Source of the DNA: Gluconobacter frateurii
Lineage (GTDB): Bacteria; Pseudomonadota; Alphaproteobacteria; Acetobacterales; Acetobacteraceae
Assembly: GCF_002723955.1 (NCBI RefSeq)
Contig: NZ_BEWN01000001.1
Coordinates: 620,001 to 684,000, forward strand
Direction of reading: 5' to 3'
DNA: 64,000 nt
Shown: piece after piece, positions 46,338 to 55,575 of the stretch
Layout of the letters: every line of letters starts with the position of its first letter
Position numbering within the stretch: position 1 is the first letter of the stretch
Notes under the pieces: generated by a model
The model's input: only the letters and a program-made list of their open reading frames with translations
Databases searched by the model: none
What the model was told of the DNA's origin: nothing
Translations under genes and position numbers: made by a program

Positions 46338-46404
46338 GCCATGCATTATGACCGAGTCTCTCTCATCATGACAGCCCCGCGTGAATGAGCTAAAGCTGCC
46401 GTCC

Positions 46405-47454
46405 ATGAATGCTTCCGTCCTGTCTTCCGACGCCCTCCAAAAGGTCGCGGCGGAAGCCGTCCGCCGATCTCATGCCGCCAGCCCCTCCGGTCAGCGCAAA
46501 CTCCCACTCAGGGTTGGCTCGCGCGCCTCTCCGCTGGCGCTCTGGCAGACACGGACATTCCTGACTCGTCTGACACGGTTCTGCCCCGTTCTTCGTGATA
46601 TGGGCGCGTTTCAGGAACATCAGATCAGCACCGAGGGTGACCGGAATCTCAGCCAGCGTCTGGCCGAAATTGGCGGCAAGGGTCTGTTCGCCAAGGAAAT
46701 CCATGAGGCTCTTGCGGCCGGGCGGATAGATTTTGCGGTTCACAGCCTCAAGGATCTTGAAACCAATCTTCCACCAGGTCTGGTGCTGGCCTGTACGCTG
46801 AAGCGCGAAGATGCGCGGGATGCGATCATTCTGCGGGACCGAACGACAAAGGTTGACCCGGCAGATCCGTATGCCTCCTTGCCGGAAGGTGCCCTGATCG
46901 GATGTGCGTCCGTGCGTCGTCAGGCGCAGATGTTGAGCCGCCGACCGGATCTGCGATTTGGTCTCCTGCGTGGAAATGTTCAGACGCGTCTGGACAAGCT
47001 TCAGGCTGGCGCTTGTGATGCCACGCTTCTGGCGCTTGCTGGTCTGCGTCGTCTCGGAATGGAAGACCGCGTCGATATTGTGCTGGAGCCGGACCAGATG
47101 CTCCCTGCAGCCGGGCAGGGTATTGTGGGTGTGACGGTGCGTGAGAGCGACACCGAACTGCGTGAACTGCTCTCCGCTATCGAAGATCCGGAAGCTCGCG
47201 CGGTGTCCACAGCGGAGCGTGCGCTTCTGGCTGAGCTTGATGGTTCCTGCCGGACGCCGATTGGTGGCTATGCCCGTATCGAGAATGGCGTTCTGAAGCT
47301 GACAGGCATGATTGCCAGCGAAGATGGAACATTCCTGATTCGCCGCGAAATTTCTGGCGCGCCACTTGAAGCGGCTCGCATGGGAACGGAACTGGCTGAA
47401 GAACTGCGCCGGGATACGCCTGCCGCCATTTTCGCCGAGATGACGCGCGCCTGA
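46405..47454 (+). CDS. hemC: Porphobilinogen deaminase (hydroxymethylbilane synthase)
   Basis: Polymerises four porphobilinogens to hydroxymethylbilane. It shows RVGSRASPLALWQT, ISTEGDRNLSQRLAEIGGKG, HSLKDLETNLPPGL, RRQAQMLSRRPDL and the dipyrromethane-cofactor cysteine in ELDGSCRTPIGG. GTG 46381 and ATG 46405 are both possible starts, neither with a clear ribosome site; both give about 35-45 residues ahead of the conserved core. hemD follows after two bases. Confidence 0.95.
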   Translation: MNASVLSSDALQKVAAEAVRRSHAASPSGQRKLPLRVGSRASPLALWQTRTFLTRLTRFCPVLRDMGAFQEHQISTEGDRNLSQRLAEIGGKGLFAKEIHEALAAGRIDFAVHSLKDLETNLPPGLVLACTLKREDARDAIILRDRTTKVDPADPYASLPEGALIGCASVRRQAQMLSRRPDLRFGLLRGNVQTRLDKLQAGACDATLLALAGLRRLGMEDRVDIVLEPDQMLPAAGQGIVGVTVRESDTELRELLSAIEDPEARAVSTAERALLAELDGSCRTPIGGYARIENGVLKLTGMIASEDGTFLIRREISGAPLEAARMGTELAEELRRDTPAAIFAEMTRA

Positions 47455-47456
47455 CC

Positions 47457-48122
47457 ATGAGACGGCGGGCGGTTCTGGTCACGCGTCCTGAGCCTGGCCT
47501 GAGCGCAACGCTCGCTGATATTCGGCGTCTGGGGTGGGACGCAGTCTCATGCCCGATGCTGGAAATCCGAACATATGCACCTCTGCCGGTAAGTGAGTGT
47601 GCGGCCGTCGCCATTACCAGTGCGAACGCCCTAGCCGCGCTGAAAGACTGGCCTCGCGATCAGCGTATCGTGGCCGTGGGTTCAAGCACCGCCGACCGCG
47701 CTCGCGATATGGGATTTCAACGGGTCGAGGCGGCGGATGGCGATGCACTGGCACTTGCTGCTTACTGCCGTGATCATGACCTGATTGGTCCCTCGCTTCT
47801 TCTGGCTTGTGGCGAGGGCTATGGGCTGGATCTTGCGGAAGAGCTGAATGCGTCTCGGGTGAGCGTCTATGGCGCTACCAAAAATGCCATGCTCACGGAT
47901 GCCGCTTGTGATGCCCTGTTGAGGCATGAGGTCGAGGCTGTTGTCTTTTATTCAGGGAAAACAGCAGACGCCTTCATGGAGGCGTTGGGCAGGCAGGATT
48001 TGGAAAGCCTGTCCGGGGTGAGGGCGCTCTGTCTGTCAGAGGCCATCGCTGCACGCCTGACCGGAAGGGACTGGCGCGCAGTAGAATGGCCCGATCCGAT
48101 GGAACGGCTCGGGCCTTACTGA
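47457..48122 (+). CDS. hemD: Uroporphyrinogen-III synthase
   Basis: Closes hydroxymethylbilane to uroporphyrinogen III. At 221 residues it has the usual length. Sequence conservation in this family is low; AITSANALAALK, AVGSSTADRARDMGF, ARD-type linker and FYSGKTADAFMEAL fit. Position directly behind hemC supports the call. It converges with secB. Confidence 0.9.
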   Translation: MRRRAVLVTRPEPGLSATLADIRRLGWDAVSCPMLEIRTYAPLPVSECAAVAITSANALAALKDWPRDQRIVAVGSSTADRARDMGFQRVEAADGDALALAAYCRDHDLIGPSLLLACGEGYGLDLAEELNASRVSVYGATKNAMLTDAACDALLRHEVEAVVFYSGKTADAFMEALGRQDLESLSGVRALCLSEAIAARLTGRDWRAVEWPDPMERLGPY

Positions 48123-48130
48123 TCAGGAGA

Positions 48131-48655
48131 TCAGGCTTCGCCAGCTGGCTCCGGGAACTGCTGGGCGCGCTTGGCCTGCCACAGGGCAACGAAGTCGATC
48201 GGCTGCAGAACCACCGGCGGGAAACCACCGTCACGGGTGACGTCGCTGATGATGGAACGCACATACGGGAAGATCAGGCGCGGAACTTCAACCAGCAGGA
48301 TCGGCTCGACGAGCTCCTGCGGAGCATTGCCCAGCGTGACGATGGCGGCATAGGTCAGTTCGGCGATGAACACCGTGCGGCCAGCCTTGCCACCTTCTTC
48401 TGCCGGCGGCTCAGCAGCTTCGGCGCGAACAGCCAGAGCAACTTCGTAAACCGGCTGCTCTTCTTCCAGGCGGTTTGCCTGAACGTCGATGTTGACGGAA
48501 ATCTGCGGAGCAGCGCGGAGCGTTGCAAAAATGGAAGCGCCAGCCGGAACTTCGAAGGACAGGTCCTTCGTGTACTGCAGGTTGACGGCAAGCGGCATCT
48601 GCGGCGGAGCGCCTTCCAGGTTCTGCGTGGCGTTGTCGTTGATGGTCTCGGACAT
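48131..48655 (-). CDS. secB: Protein-export chaperone SecB
   Basis: 174-residue acidic tetrameric chaperone that keeps preproteins unfolded for SecA. It has LAVNLQYTKDLSFEVPAG, the conserved LEEEQPVYEVALAV, and the C-terminal LLVEVPRLIFPYVRSIISD followed by PPVVLQPIDF. GGAG lies eight bases before ATG 48655; the upstream frame extension to 48754 is not coding. Confidence 0.96.
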   Translation of the reverse strand: MSETINDNATQNLEGAPPQMPLAVNLQYTKDLSFEVPAGASIFATLRAAPQISVNIDVQANRLEEEQPVYEVALAVRAEAAEPPAEEGGKAGRTVFIAELTYAAIVTLGNAPQELVEPILLVEVPRLIFPYVRSIISDVTRDGGFPPVVLQPIDFVALWQAKRAQQFPEPAGEA

Positions 48656-48835
48656 ATACGGTCTCCGGATCCGCGGGGCGGATAGCGATGGAACGATTGC
48701 GATACAGTGGCGGTAGCATGATGCGACATGCACGCCAAGACGCGGTTCCTGCACGCATGAGGTTGAGATTGGGGCGCTGCCGCCCTATCTGTAAGGCAAC
48801 GAAAATTTCAACGACCTGCGTGAAACATAACCTTC

Positions 48836-49591
48836 ATGTCTTCTGACGACATTCATCTCCCCTCCGCCCTGATTGGCCATTCTGGCCACGAATTCCCTTG
48901 GGACATCGTGGTTCTGGCAGTTCTGGCGATTGCACTCGGTTTCCGCCTCTACCGCGTGCTGGGACGTCGTATCGGTATGCAAGGTGTTCGGCAGGACCGG
49001 CCCCCTGTCTTTACGAGCCCCGGACAGGCGCCGGCTCGCCAGACGCCTCCGCCCCTTCCGGTCGCCTCTGCACAGGGAAATGCCGAGCCTGCGCCTCAGA
49101 TCGAGTATGATATCCCAACACCCGCCACCCGCGTGGGAACCATTCTCGGGCAGATGACGCAGCTTGATGGTGGGTTCACGCCGCAGGGCTTCCTGAAAGA
49201 TGCCGAGACCATCTTCCGCCAGGTGGTTCCAGCTTTCGCGGCGGGCGATCGGGCGGCTCTGTCCGGCCTGATGACGCCAGAGACAGAAGAAGCATTCCTG
49301 ACGGCCATCAACGCGCGAACGGAAGCCGGTGAAACACAGCGTAGTGACCTTCGCGGCATTGAGAGCATGGCAATTCTGGATGCGATGCTGGTGGCGGGCG
49401 AAGGCAATACGCAAACCGGGCGAATCGAAGTGCGGATCGTATCTCGCCAGGTCAACATGCTGACGGACCGTCAGGGTGAGCCGGTTCAGGGCACGGATGC
49501 TGTGACCGAGTTCCATGATCTGTGGCTGTTCGAGCGTCAGTTTGGAATGTCAGGAACGCAATGGCGTCTGGCGGCATCACGCCCGGCCTGA
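48836..49591 (+). CDS. Tim44/TimA-like membrane protein beside secB
   Basis: 251 residues with one N-terminal membrane helix (WDIVVLAVLAIALGFRLYRV), a proline-rich linker and a C-terminal Tim44 domain (GFLKDAETIFRQVVPAFAAG to LWLFERQFG). The arrangement secB, Tim44-like, mltA is the usual alphaproteobacterial one. Function is uncertain; the mitochondrial relative anchors Hsp70 at the import channel. Confidence 0.88.
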   Translation: MSSDDIHLPSALIGHSGHEFPWDIVVLAVLAIALGFRLYRVLGRRIGMQGVRQDRPPVFTSPGQAPARQTPPPLPVASAQGNAEPAPQIEYDIPTPATRVGTILGQMTQLDGGFTPQGFLKDAETIFRQVVPAFAAGDRAALSGLMTPETEEAFLTAINARTEAGETQRSDLRGIESMAILDAMLVAGEGNTQTGRIEVRIVSRQVNMLTDRQGEPVQGTDAVTEFHDLWLFERQFGMSGTQWRLAASRPA

Positions 49592-49606
49592 TTATATACG
49601 CCCATC

Positions 49607-50752
49607 ATGAGAAAACTGCTGACCTTGGCAGCACTTGCCCTCGTGGCCGGGTGCGCCACACCGAACGACACGTCGTCCTCTCTTTCCCTGACAGCGACCG
49701 GTTTTGACGCCCTTGCGGGGTGGGAACGGGAGGATTTTTCCTCTCTAATGCCTGTCTTTCGTCAGAACTGTCATCGGCTGGCACAGCTTCCGCCGGAAAC
49801 GCCTCTGGGGGGCGCGGAGACGCTACCATACGGTCGGGAAGCAGGGGACTGGTCTGCGGCGTGCGCGGCGCTTGAGACGACAACAGATACCCGCACTTAC
49901 CTCCAGACGTGGTTCCAGCCTTATACTGTAGATGCCAAGGCGTCCTACACAGGCTACTTCGAGCCACAGATCGAAGCGTCTTTGACGCGTGGTGGCCCGT
50001 ATCAGACGCCGGTTTATGGGCGGCCGAAGGATCTAGTGCGGACCAAAGCCACCAATGGCCAGATGGTCACGGGGCGTTGGGAGAACGGTCAGTTCAAGCC
50101 CTACTATGATCGTGCGCAGATTGATGGCGGAGTGCTGAACGGGCAGGGGCTGGAAATCGCGTGGCTGAAAAGCCCCGTGGATTTGTTCTTCCTGCAAATT
50201 CAAGGATCGGGGCGGCTTATTTTGCCGGATGGTTCCCAGATCCGGATGGGCTACGATGGCAAGAACGGCCAGCCTTATGTGCCACTCGGACGTGTTCTGG
50301 TTCAGGACAATGAACTGGCATCGTCCGCCGTCAGTATGGATAGCATCAAAGCTTGGCTGGAAACGCATCCGGACCGCATGATGGCGACGATGGAACGTAA
50401 TCCGAATTACGTCTTTTTCCGTCGGGATGATGGCAGTCTTGCGCAGGGTGCGACGGGGGCTTTTGGTGTGCCGCTGACGGCCGGGCGGTCGGTAGCTATT
50501 GATCGGTCCATGATTCCGTTCGCGACCCCGCTTTGGGTTGAGACGAAGCTGCCTGATGCCAAAGGCCAGCCTGCACCATGGCAGCATCTGGTTTTTGCGC
50601 AGGATATTGGGACGGACATCAAGGGGGCGGGACGAGCTGACCTGTTTACCGGTTGGGGCGCTTTTGCCCAGTACGTGGCTGGCAATCTGCATGAAGGGGG
50701 CAGGATGGTGATCCTGCTGCCGCGTCCTCCTGCGGATTCTTCCGCTCCATGA
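49607..50752 (+). CDS. mltA: Membrane-bound lytic murein transglycosylase A
   Basis: Outer-membrane lipoprotein that cleaves peptidoglycan to anhydromuropeptides, 381 residues. The lipobox LVAGC puts the lipidated cysteine at residue 16. The MltA barrel includes TGYFEPQIEASL, LQIQGSGRLILPDGS, and the 3D domain with the catalytic aspartate in VFAQDIGTDIKGAGRADLF. It lies 15 bases after the Tim44-like gene and overlaps the methyltransferase start. Confidence 0.95.
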   Translation: MRKLLTLAALALVAGCATPNDTSSSLSLTATGFDALAGWEREDFSSLMPVFRQNCHRLAQLPPETPLGGAETLPYGREAGDWSAACAALETTTDTRTYLQTWFQPYTVDAKASYTGYFEPQIEASLTRGGPYQTPVYGRPKDLVRTKATNGQMVTGRWENGQFKPYYDRAQIDGGVLNGQGLEIAWLKSPVDLFFLQIQGSGRLILPDGSQIRMGYDGKNGQPYVPLGRVLVQDNELASSAVSMDSIKAWLETHPDRMMATMERNPNYVFFRRDDGSLAQGATGAFGVPLTAGRSVAIDRSMIPFATPLWVETKLPDAKGQPAPWQHLVFAQDIGTDIKGAGRADLFTGWGAFAQYVAGNLHEGGRMVILLPRPPADSSAP

Positions 50753-51579
50753 TCCGAAGTCGTCGGGAAACGCTCGGCGCCCATACGATGATCCGAGGAG
50801 ACTGCACGACCGTTCTGCGGCGTATGCCGTCGCAGAGCGTCGATATTGTCGTCACGTCCCCGCCGTATAATCTGGGTATCGAATACCGCACCTATCAGGA
50901 TCAGTTGCCTGAAGACGCGTATCTGGACTGGATGGAAGACGTCTGTGCCAGCGTGAAGCGGATCATGAAGGATGATGGATCGTTCTTCCTGAATATCGCG
51001 GGCTCGTCGTCTCAGCCCTGGCTGCCGTTCGAATTGATGTCCCGGCTGCGTAAGCTGTTCGTGCTCCAGAACCATATCACCTGGATCAAGTCGATCTCGG
51101 TGGGCGAAATTACATATGGGCATTTCAAGCCTTTGAATTCGCCTCGCTTCGTGAACCGTAACCATGAGCATATCTTTCATCTGACCAAGAAGGGTGATGT
51201 GAAAGTGGCCCGGCTGGATGCTGGTGTTCCGTTTACGGACAAAAGCAATATTTCACGCCGGCAGCACGAAATGGACAGGCGCTGTCGAGGGGATACGTGG
51301 TTCATTCCCTATGAAACGGTTCGGAGTCGCAAAGAAAAATTCAGCCATCCGGGCACGTTTCCCATCGCGTTGCCGGAAGCCTGTATCCGCCTGCATGGCG
51401 TGAAGCCGGGCGGGGTATTGCTTGACCCGTTTATGGGCGTTGGAACCAGTCTGATTGCGGCAGAACGTAAAGGCTTGTCGGGTATCGGCGTCGAGAAAGA
51501 TACGCGTTACGTCAACATTGCGCGCAAGCGTCTGCGGGCAGCGATCGGCACGCCGGAGGAAGACTGGGAGGACGAATGA
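50749..51579 (+). CDS. Solitary beta-class DNA methyltransferase
   Basis: 276 residues. The catalytic motif IV reads TSPPYNLG near residue 36 and the AdoMet motif I follows late as DPFMGVGTS, the order of beta-class enzymes. The S/TPPY form is usual for N4-cytosine methylases but is also found in some adenine ones; it is not the DPPY of the cell-cycle enzyme CcrM. No restriction endonuclease gene is adjacent, so it is probably an orphan or regulatory methylase. ATGA overlaps the mltA stop; ATG 50788 is an alternative start. Confidence 0.85.
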   Translation: MIRSRRETLGAHTMIRGDCTTVLRRMPSQSVDIVVTSPPYNLGIEYRTYQDQLPEDAYLDWMEDVCASVKRIMKDDGSFFLNIAGSSSQPWLPFELMSRLRKLFVLQNHITWIKSISVGEITYGHFKPLNSPRFVNRNHEHIFHLTKKGDVKVARLDAGVPFTDKSNISRRQHEMDRRCRGDTWFIPYETVRSRKEKFSHPGTFPIALPEACIRLHGVKPGGVLLDPFMGVGTSLIAAERKGLSGIGVEKDTRYVNIARKRLRAAIGTPEEDWEDE

Positions 51580-51675
51580 TCGGTCAGGCCTGTAGGTCTG
51601 ACAGGATCAATCGTTTTGACTTCTTGTGTTACAATCTCCAAACCTCACATTCTCGTGACAGTGAGGAGATTTGCG

Positions 51676-53136
51676 GTGCGTCGCAGCACAATTACCAAAG
51701 GAATTGCCGGTCTGGTGGCACTGGGCGTCGTCGCCTGGGGCGGTACAGTCACCTATCTTGAGCATTTCGATCATGCTGGCGCGCCAAAGCTTCCTGCCAG
51801 CAGCCCCACCCGTCATGACCCTGTAGCCATGACGGCGTTTGCAGCTTTTCAGGAAGTGCGTTGTGACTACTGTCACACGCGCAACGCCGATCTTCCATTC
51901 TACTTCAAGCTGCCGCTGGCCAATCAGATCATGAACCGCGATCTGGAGCAGGGGCAGAGGCATTTCGAATTTGCGCCGATCATCGAAGCGTTCCAGCAGG
52001 GCAAGCCGCCTTCCGTGGAGCAGCTTTCGCGTATCGAAGAAGTCATCGTGCAGAACCGGATGCCACCGGCCGCCTATCTCACGATGCATCCTCATGCTCA
52101 TCTGAACGAGAAGCAGCGCGCCGATATTCTGAAGTGGGTACGTGACCAGCGCGAGCGCTATTACGCCAGTACGGATGTTGCGCCGCAGTTCCGTGGTGAA
52201 GTTATCCAGCCGATCCCGGAAACAATTGCCGTGGACTGGAAGAAGGCTGAGCTGGGCCGCGCGCTGTTCTTTGACAAGCAGCTTTCCGGCAATGGTCAGC
52301 TCAATTGTGCAAGCTGCCACGGTCTGGACAAGGGCGGCGTGGACAACCAGACGACCGCAACAGGCATCAACGGCCAGACTGGCCCGATCAATGTACCGAC
52401 GGTTTACAACTCCGTCTTCAATATCGGACAGTTCTGGAATGGTCGTGCCAAGGATCTGGCGGAGCAGGCTGCTGGCCCTGTCATGAACCCGCTGGAAATG
52501 GGTTCGCATGACTGGCCAGCCGTGGCGGATCGGGTGCGGGCAGAGCCAGGTTACACGGACCAGTTCACAGCGGTTTACGGATCTGATGATGTTACCAAAA
52601 ACACTGTCACCGATGCGATTGCCGAGTACGAAAAGACGCTGATTACGCCGGACAGCCGCTTTGACCTGTATCTGAAGGGCAAAGCAGACGCGATTACCGC
52701 GCAGGAAAAGCGCGGCTATGAGCGCTTCAAGGCGATTGGCTGCTCAGGTTGCCATAGTGGTGTTGCCGTGGGTGGCGATGCGTACGAAATTCTTGGTCTG
52801 GAAGGGCCATATTTCGAAGACCGTCACAGCAAGCTGACGGCCGCGGATGATGGACGTTTCGCGTTCACAAACAGCGAGTCTGACCGCGAGCGCTTTAAGG
52901 TGCCGAACCTGCGAAATGTTGAGCTGACCGGTCCGTGGTTCCATGACGGATCTGCCAAGACACTGGACGCTGCTGTCCGTGCCATGGCCCGTTATGAGAC
53001 GCCGGATCATGATATTACGGATCAGGATGTCTCAGACATTGTGGCGTTCCTGAAGACCCTGACGGGCAAGTATCAGGGCATTCCGCTCAAGGATGTTCCG
53101 GCTGATGCTCCATTGCGGGCAGCGCAGGCTAACTGA
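51676..53136 (+). CDS. Tri-heme c-type cytochrome peroxidase
   Basis: 486-residue exported protein. A single N-terminal membrane helix (about 8-27) anchors it to the periplasmic side. Three heme c sites are visible: CDYCH at 63-67, in an added N-terminal heme domain, and CASCH at 211-215 and CSGCH at 356-360, the pair of a di-heme cytochrome c peroxidase. This layout matches E. coli YhjA (Ccp), a quinol peroxidase. The GTG start is backed by AGGAG seven bases upstream. It would remove periplasmic peroxide using respiratory-chain electrons. It stands as a single gene between terminator and methyltransferase. Confidence 0.92.
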   Translation: MRRSTITKGIAGLVALGVVAWGGTVTYLEHFDHAGAPKLPASSPTRHDPVAMTAFAAFQEVRCDYCHTRNADLPFYFKLPLANQIMNRDLEQGQRHFEFAPIIEAFQQGKPPSVEQLSRIEEVIVQNRMPPAAYLTMHPHAHLNEKQRADILKWVRDQRERYYASTDVAPQFRGEVIQPIPETIAVDWKKAELGRALFFDKQLSGNGQLNCASCHGLDKGGVDNQTTATGINGQTGPINVPTVYNSVFNIGQFWNGRAKDLAEQAAGPVMNPLEMGSHDWPAVADRVRAEPGYTDQFTAVYGSDDVTKNTVTDAIAEYEKTLITPDSRFDLYLKGKADAITAQEKRGYERFKAIGCSGCHSGVAVGGDAYEILGLEGPYFEDRHSKLTAADDGRFAFTNSESDRERFKVPNLRNVELTGPWFHDGSAKTLDAAVRAMARYETPDHDITDQDVSDIVAFLKTLTGKYQGIPLKDVPADAPLRAAQAN

Positions 53137-53154
53137 TTGCGGAATTGAATGATG

Positions 53155-53184
53155 AAACGGCCTCGGAGTGATTCGGGGCCGTTT
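53155..53184 (+). terminator. Terminator after the tri-heme peroxidase
   Basis: AAACGGCC and GGCCGTTT form an 8-bp stem around a 14-base loop, followed by CTGATTCTG, a weak U-tract. The stem symmetry lets it also serve the converging minus-strand gene. Confidence 0.65.
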
Positions 53185-53195
53185 CTGATTCTGAC

Positions 53196-53402
53196 TTAGT
53201 CTTCGTTCAGTTTATGATCTGCCGCCCGGTCAATTTCATCCCGCTCTTCCGGTGTCAGCAGTCCACGTTCCAGCTCCTGCGTGGCACGGGCTTTCGCATT
53301 ACGGGCCCTGGCCTTTGTATCGACGGGATAGGCCCGTTTTTCAGGAAGGCCGAATTCACTGTCGGGAAGGTTGTCCCGTTCGTCTTTTGTGAGTTTGCTC
53401 AT
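53196..53402 (-). CDS. Small charged protein, DUF6582-like
   Basis: 68 residues, strongly charged and helical. The N-terminal KLTKDERDNLPDSEFGLP followed by a KARARNAKARA helix resembles the small proteins of the DUF6582 type, whose function is unknown. AGGAGA lies before the ATG. No membrane or signal segment. Confidence 0.65.
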   Translation of the reverse strand: MSKLTKDERDNLPDSEFGLPEKRAYPVDTKARARNAKARATQELERGLLTPEERDEIDRAADHKLNED

Positions 53403-53897
53403 GCTCTTTCTCCTTGAGGCAAGGTAGTGAGATGCGGTGCGCAGGGTCGCTGTTTCTGTGGGGCGGTCTGGCTCTGAAACAGGTTGGTGTTTATCGGTAT
53501 GAAATCAAATGACAGCAAACAGAAAAGACCTGTAAGGGCCATTGGTCCAGCACAGATCAGTGAGCTGAGCTGAAAATTGCTGTGATCAGTCAGCGAAAGC
53601 CTAGTTTCAGATCCAAGATGAAGTCGCGTAGTAAGCAACAGTCCATGAGATAATGGGGCTGTCCAGTAGGGTAAGGCCGGAGCATTGATTGCCCGAGATC
53701 CCGGCCCCGAGCGCTGCGCTGCAGGACATGCTCATTCCCATACCTTTTTATTATGACTGTCGTGGAGAATGATTATCGAGCAGGGCAAGGGAAGGAAAAG
53801 ATTTCTTTCCCATTGTTCGATGGGCATGGAAACAGTTACACGCGTTGCAGATTTTGTGTCGACGGTGCACTCAGAATGCAACGGGTAAGGAATTTCT
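53403..53897. other. Non-coding stretch upstream of the smr gene
   Basis: About 495 bases without a supported gene. Several short frames on both strands (up to 80 codons) have no ribosome site and no protein-like character. The segment near 53655-53725 is GC-rich with GGCCGG/CCCGGCC self-complementarity and might be a structured RNA or a terminator, but it lacks a U-tract and matches no RNA family I know. Confidence 0.45.
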
Positions 53898-54479
53898 GTG
53901 GCGAAGCGGGTTTTGAGGGAGGAGGAGGCAGCCTTGTGGCGCATGGTCGTGCGCGACATTGAGCCTCTGCATCCGGATCGCCCGAAATCCAGACCTGCGC
54001 CTGTTGTTGTGAGTCCGACGGCGAGTACACCAGAAAAGAAAGAAAAGCTCACGGTTGTCAGTGCGCCATCAAACAGTGAGCTTTCATTCAAGGCTATGCT
54101 GTCGCGCCCGGTCATCAGACGCCCCAAACTACAGGATCTCAGGATTGGTGTCCGGTCTCCGGGCCTGGATGATACCAGTTGGAAGCGCCTCTCTCGTGGG
54201 GATCTGAAGGTTGATGCCAAGCTGGATCTGCACGGATATATCGTTCAGGACGCGTTTGAGCGCCTGATTGAGTTCATGCATCGAGCCAAATCCCGGAACT
54301 GGCGATGTGTCGAAGTCGTCACGGGGCTGGGGAGTGGTGCCACGAGCGGTCTTATCCGTCGTGAACTGCCGCTTTGGCTCCAGAGATCAGACATTCGACC
54401 CATGGTTCTGGCGGTGGTTCACCCACATTCTGCCAATCATGGGTCTGTCCGGATTTTATTACGGACGAAACGACGCTGA
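53898..54479 (+). CDS. Smr domain protein
   Basis: 193 residues with a C-terminal Smr (small MutS-related) domain, a likely nuclease fold. Its motifs are LDLHGYIVQDAFERLIEF, then VVTGLGSG and the final HPHSANHGSVRILL. The N-terminal half is basic and disordered. The GTG start has AAGGAA upstream. In many alphaproteobacteria smr directly follows mltA; here a methyltransferase and a peroxidase lie between. Confidence 0.88.
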   Translation: MAKRVLREEEAALWRMVVRDIEPLHPDRPKSRPAPVVVSPTASTPEKKEKLTVVSAPSNSELSFKAMLSRPVIRRPKLQDLRIGVRSPGLDDTSWKRLSRGDLKVDAKLDLHGYIVQDAFERLIEFMHRAKSRNWRCVEVVTGLGSGATSGLIRRELPLWLQRSDIRPMVLAVVHPHSANHGSVRILLRTKRR

Positions 54480-54483
54480 CCCC

Positions 54484-55575
54484 TCAGATCGGACGTGTTT
54501 CCTGCCCGATCCGCCAACGTGGGGTGTTCATGGCAATCCAGCGCCTGAGGGCAAGAATTGCCCCGATGTCCGGCGTGGCACGGGACAGGAATGGGGCGGC
54601 GTTGTCACCGGCAGCCAGCATGAAATGGTGTTTCTCTGCCCAGTGACGGACTGTTGGATCAACGGCTGCATCCCAGCAGGCTTTCTGCCAGCTTTTCACC
54701 AGATCGGGGGGCGTTAGCATGGGAAGTGCAACGGTAAGCGCCGTGTAGGTGCTGGCTGAAACAGCCTGCCAGGCCCGGTAGAGCGCGCCTTCAGGCGGTC
54801 GATGACGGGCCTGCTGGTAGGCTTCCAGAAAATTTGGAATGCTATCGGCGCTGGTGTCCGACAAATCACCCGTGTGATAGAGCGGCACTGTGTCTGGCGG
54901 AAGCTTTGCGAGAATATCTTCAACCGGGACGCCCAACGTATAAGGAAGAAGCTGAACGGCATCGACCTGATTATTGGCCAATGCGTCGAGAGCGTCTTCC
55001 GTTCGGGCAAAGCCAGACACGGGAATAGGGCGCAGTCCCAGAAGGGTCAGCCCCAGTAGCGCATCCAGTTCTGTTCCCGTCGGGCGGGAGACGGCAAGGC
55101 GTACAGGATGATCGTGGAAAAAGCCCTTGAGACGGCTTCGAAGGGTCTTGTGCAGCTCTGCTCTGGCGATGACTACGGTTGTCGTGTGGGCCGTGAGCAG
55201 GGGCGTCCATCTGGCGAAGTCATAATGAACGCGGGGGTCTCCGGTGAGGGAGGCCAGCAATACGCTGCCGGGAGCAATCAGGGCCGTACTTCCGTCCGGG
55301 GCGCTGTTGGCATCGAAAAGGTTTGCTGCGCGTACGCCATCCTGGCCGATATCGGGCGTAATTTCGAGTGGCGCATCCAGGCCCAGTGTGCGGGAAATGA
55401 CGCCCGCCGCCAGTTCTCCGAATTGTCCCTGAATGGATGTCATGGTGCCACCAAGGAGGAGGTGGGCATCAGGAATATCAGCCGCCTTCGCAGATAGTGC
55501 GGGAATGGCGCTTCCGGCACCGAGCAGGGCCAGCCCTTTCAGGCAGCCACGGCGCGTTGTGGAAGGAGACGTCAC
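54484..55575 (-). CDS. TctC/Bug-like solute-binding protein, orphan
   Basis: 363 residues with a twin-arginine-like signal ([20 protein letters not shown]), then a two-lobed periplasmic receptor of the tripartite tricarboxylate (TctC/Bug) type: [44 protein letters not shown]. No tctA/tctB membrane genes are near. It starts with GTG overlapping the hemF stop (GTGA), so it is translated with hemF. The ligand is unknown, and family assignment is from general pattern only. Confidence 0.7.
   Translation of the reverse strand: MTSPSTTRRGCLKGLALLGAGSAIPALSAKAADIPDAHLLLGGTMTSIQGQFGELAAGVISRTLGLDAPLEITPDIGQDGVRAANLFDANSAPDGSTALIAPGSVLLASLTGDPRVHYDFARWTPLLTAHTTTVVIARAELHKTLRSRLKGFFHDHPVRLAVSRPTGTELDALLGLTLLGLRPIPVSGFARTEDALDALANNQVDAVQLLPYTLGVPVEDILAKLPPDTVPLYHTGDLSDTSADSIPNFLEAYQQARHRPPEGALYRAWQAVSASTYTALTVALPMLTPPDLVKSWQKACWDAAVDPTVRHWAEKHHFMLAAGDNAAPFLSRATPDIGAILALRRWIAMNTPRWRIGQETRPI

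Noticed and set aside
53655-53725. Possible structured RNA upstream of smr
   Set aside because: Self-complementary GC-rich sequence, but it lacks tRNA arms, a CCA-side stem, a U-tract or any known RNA signature.
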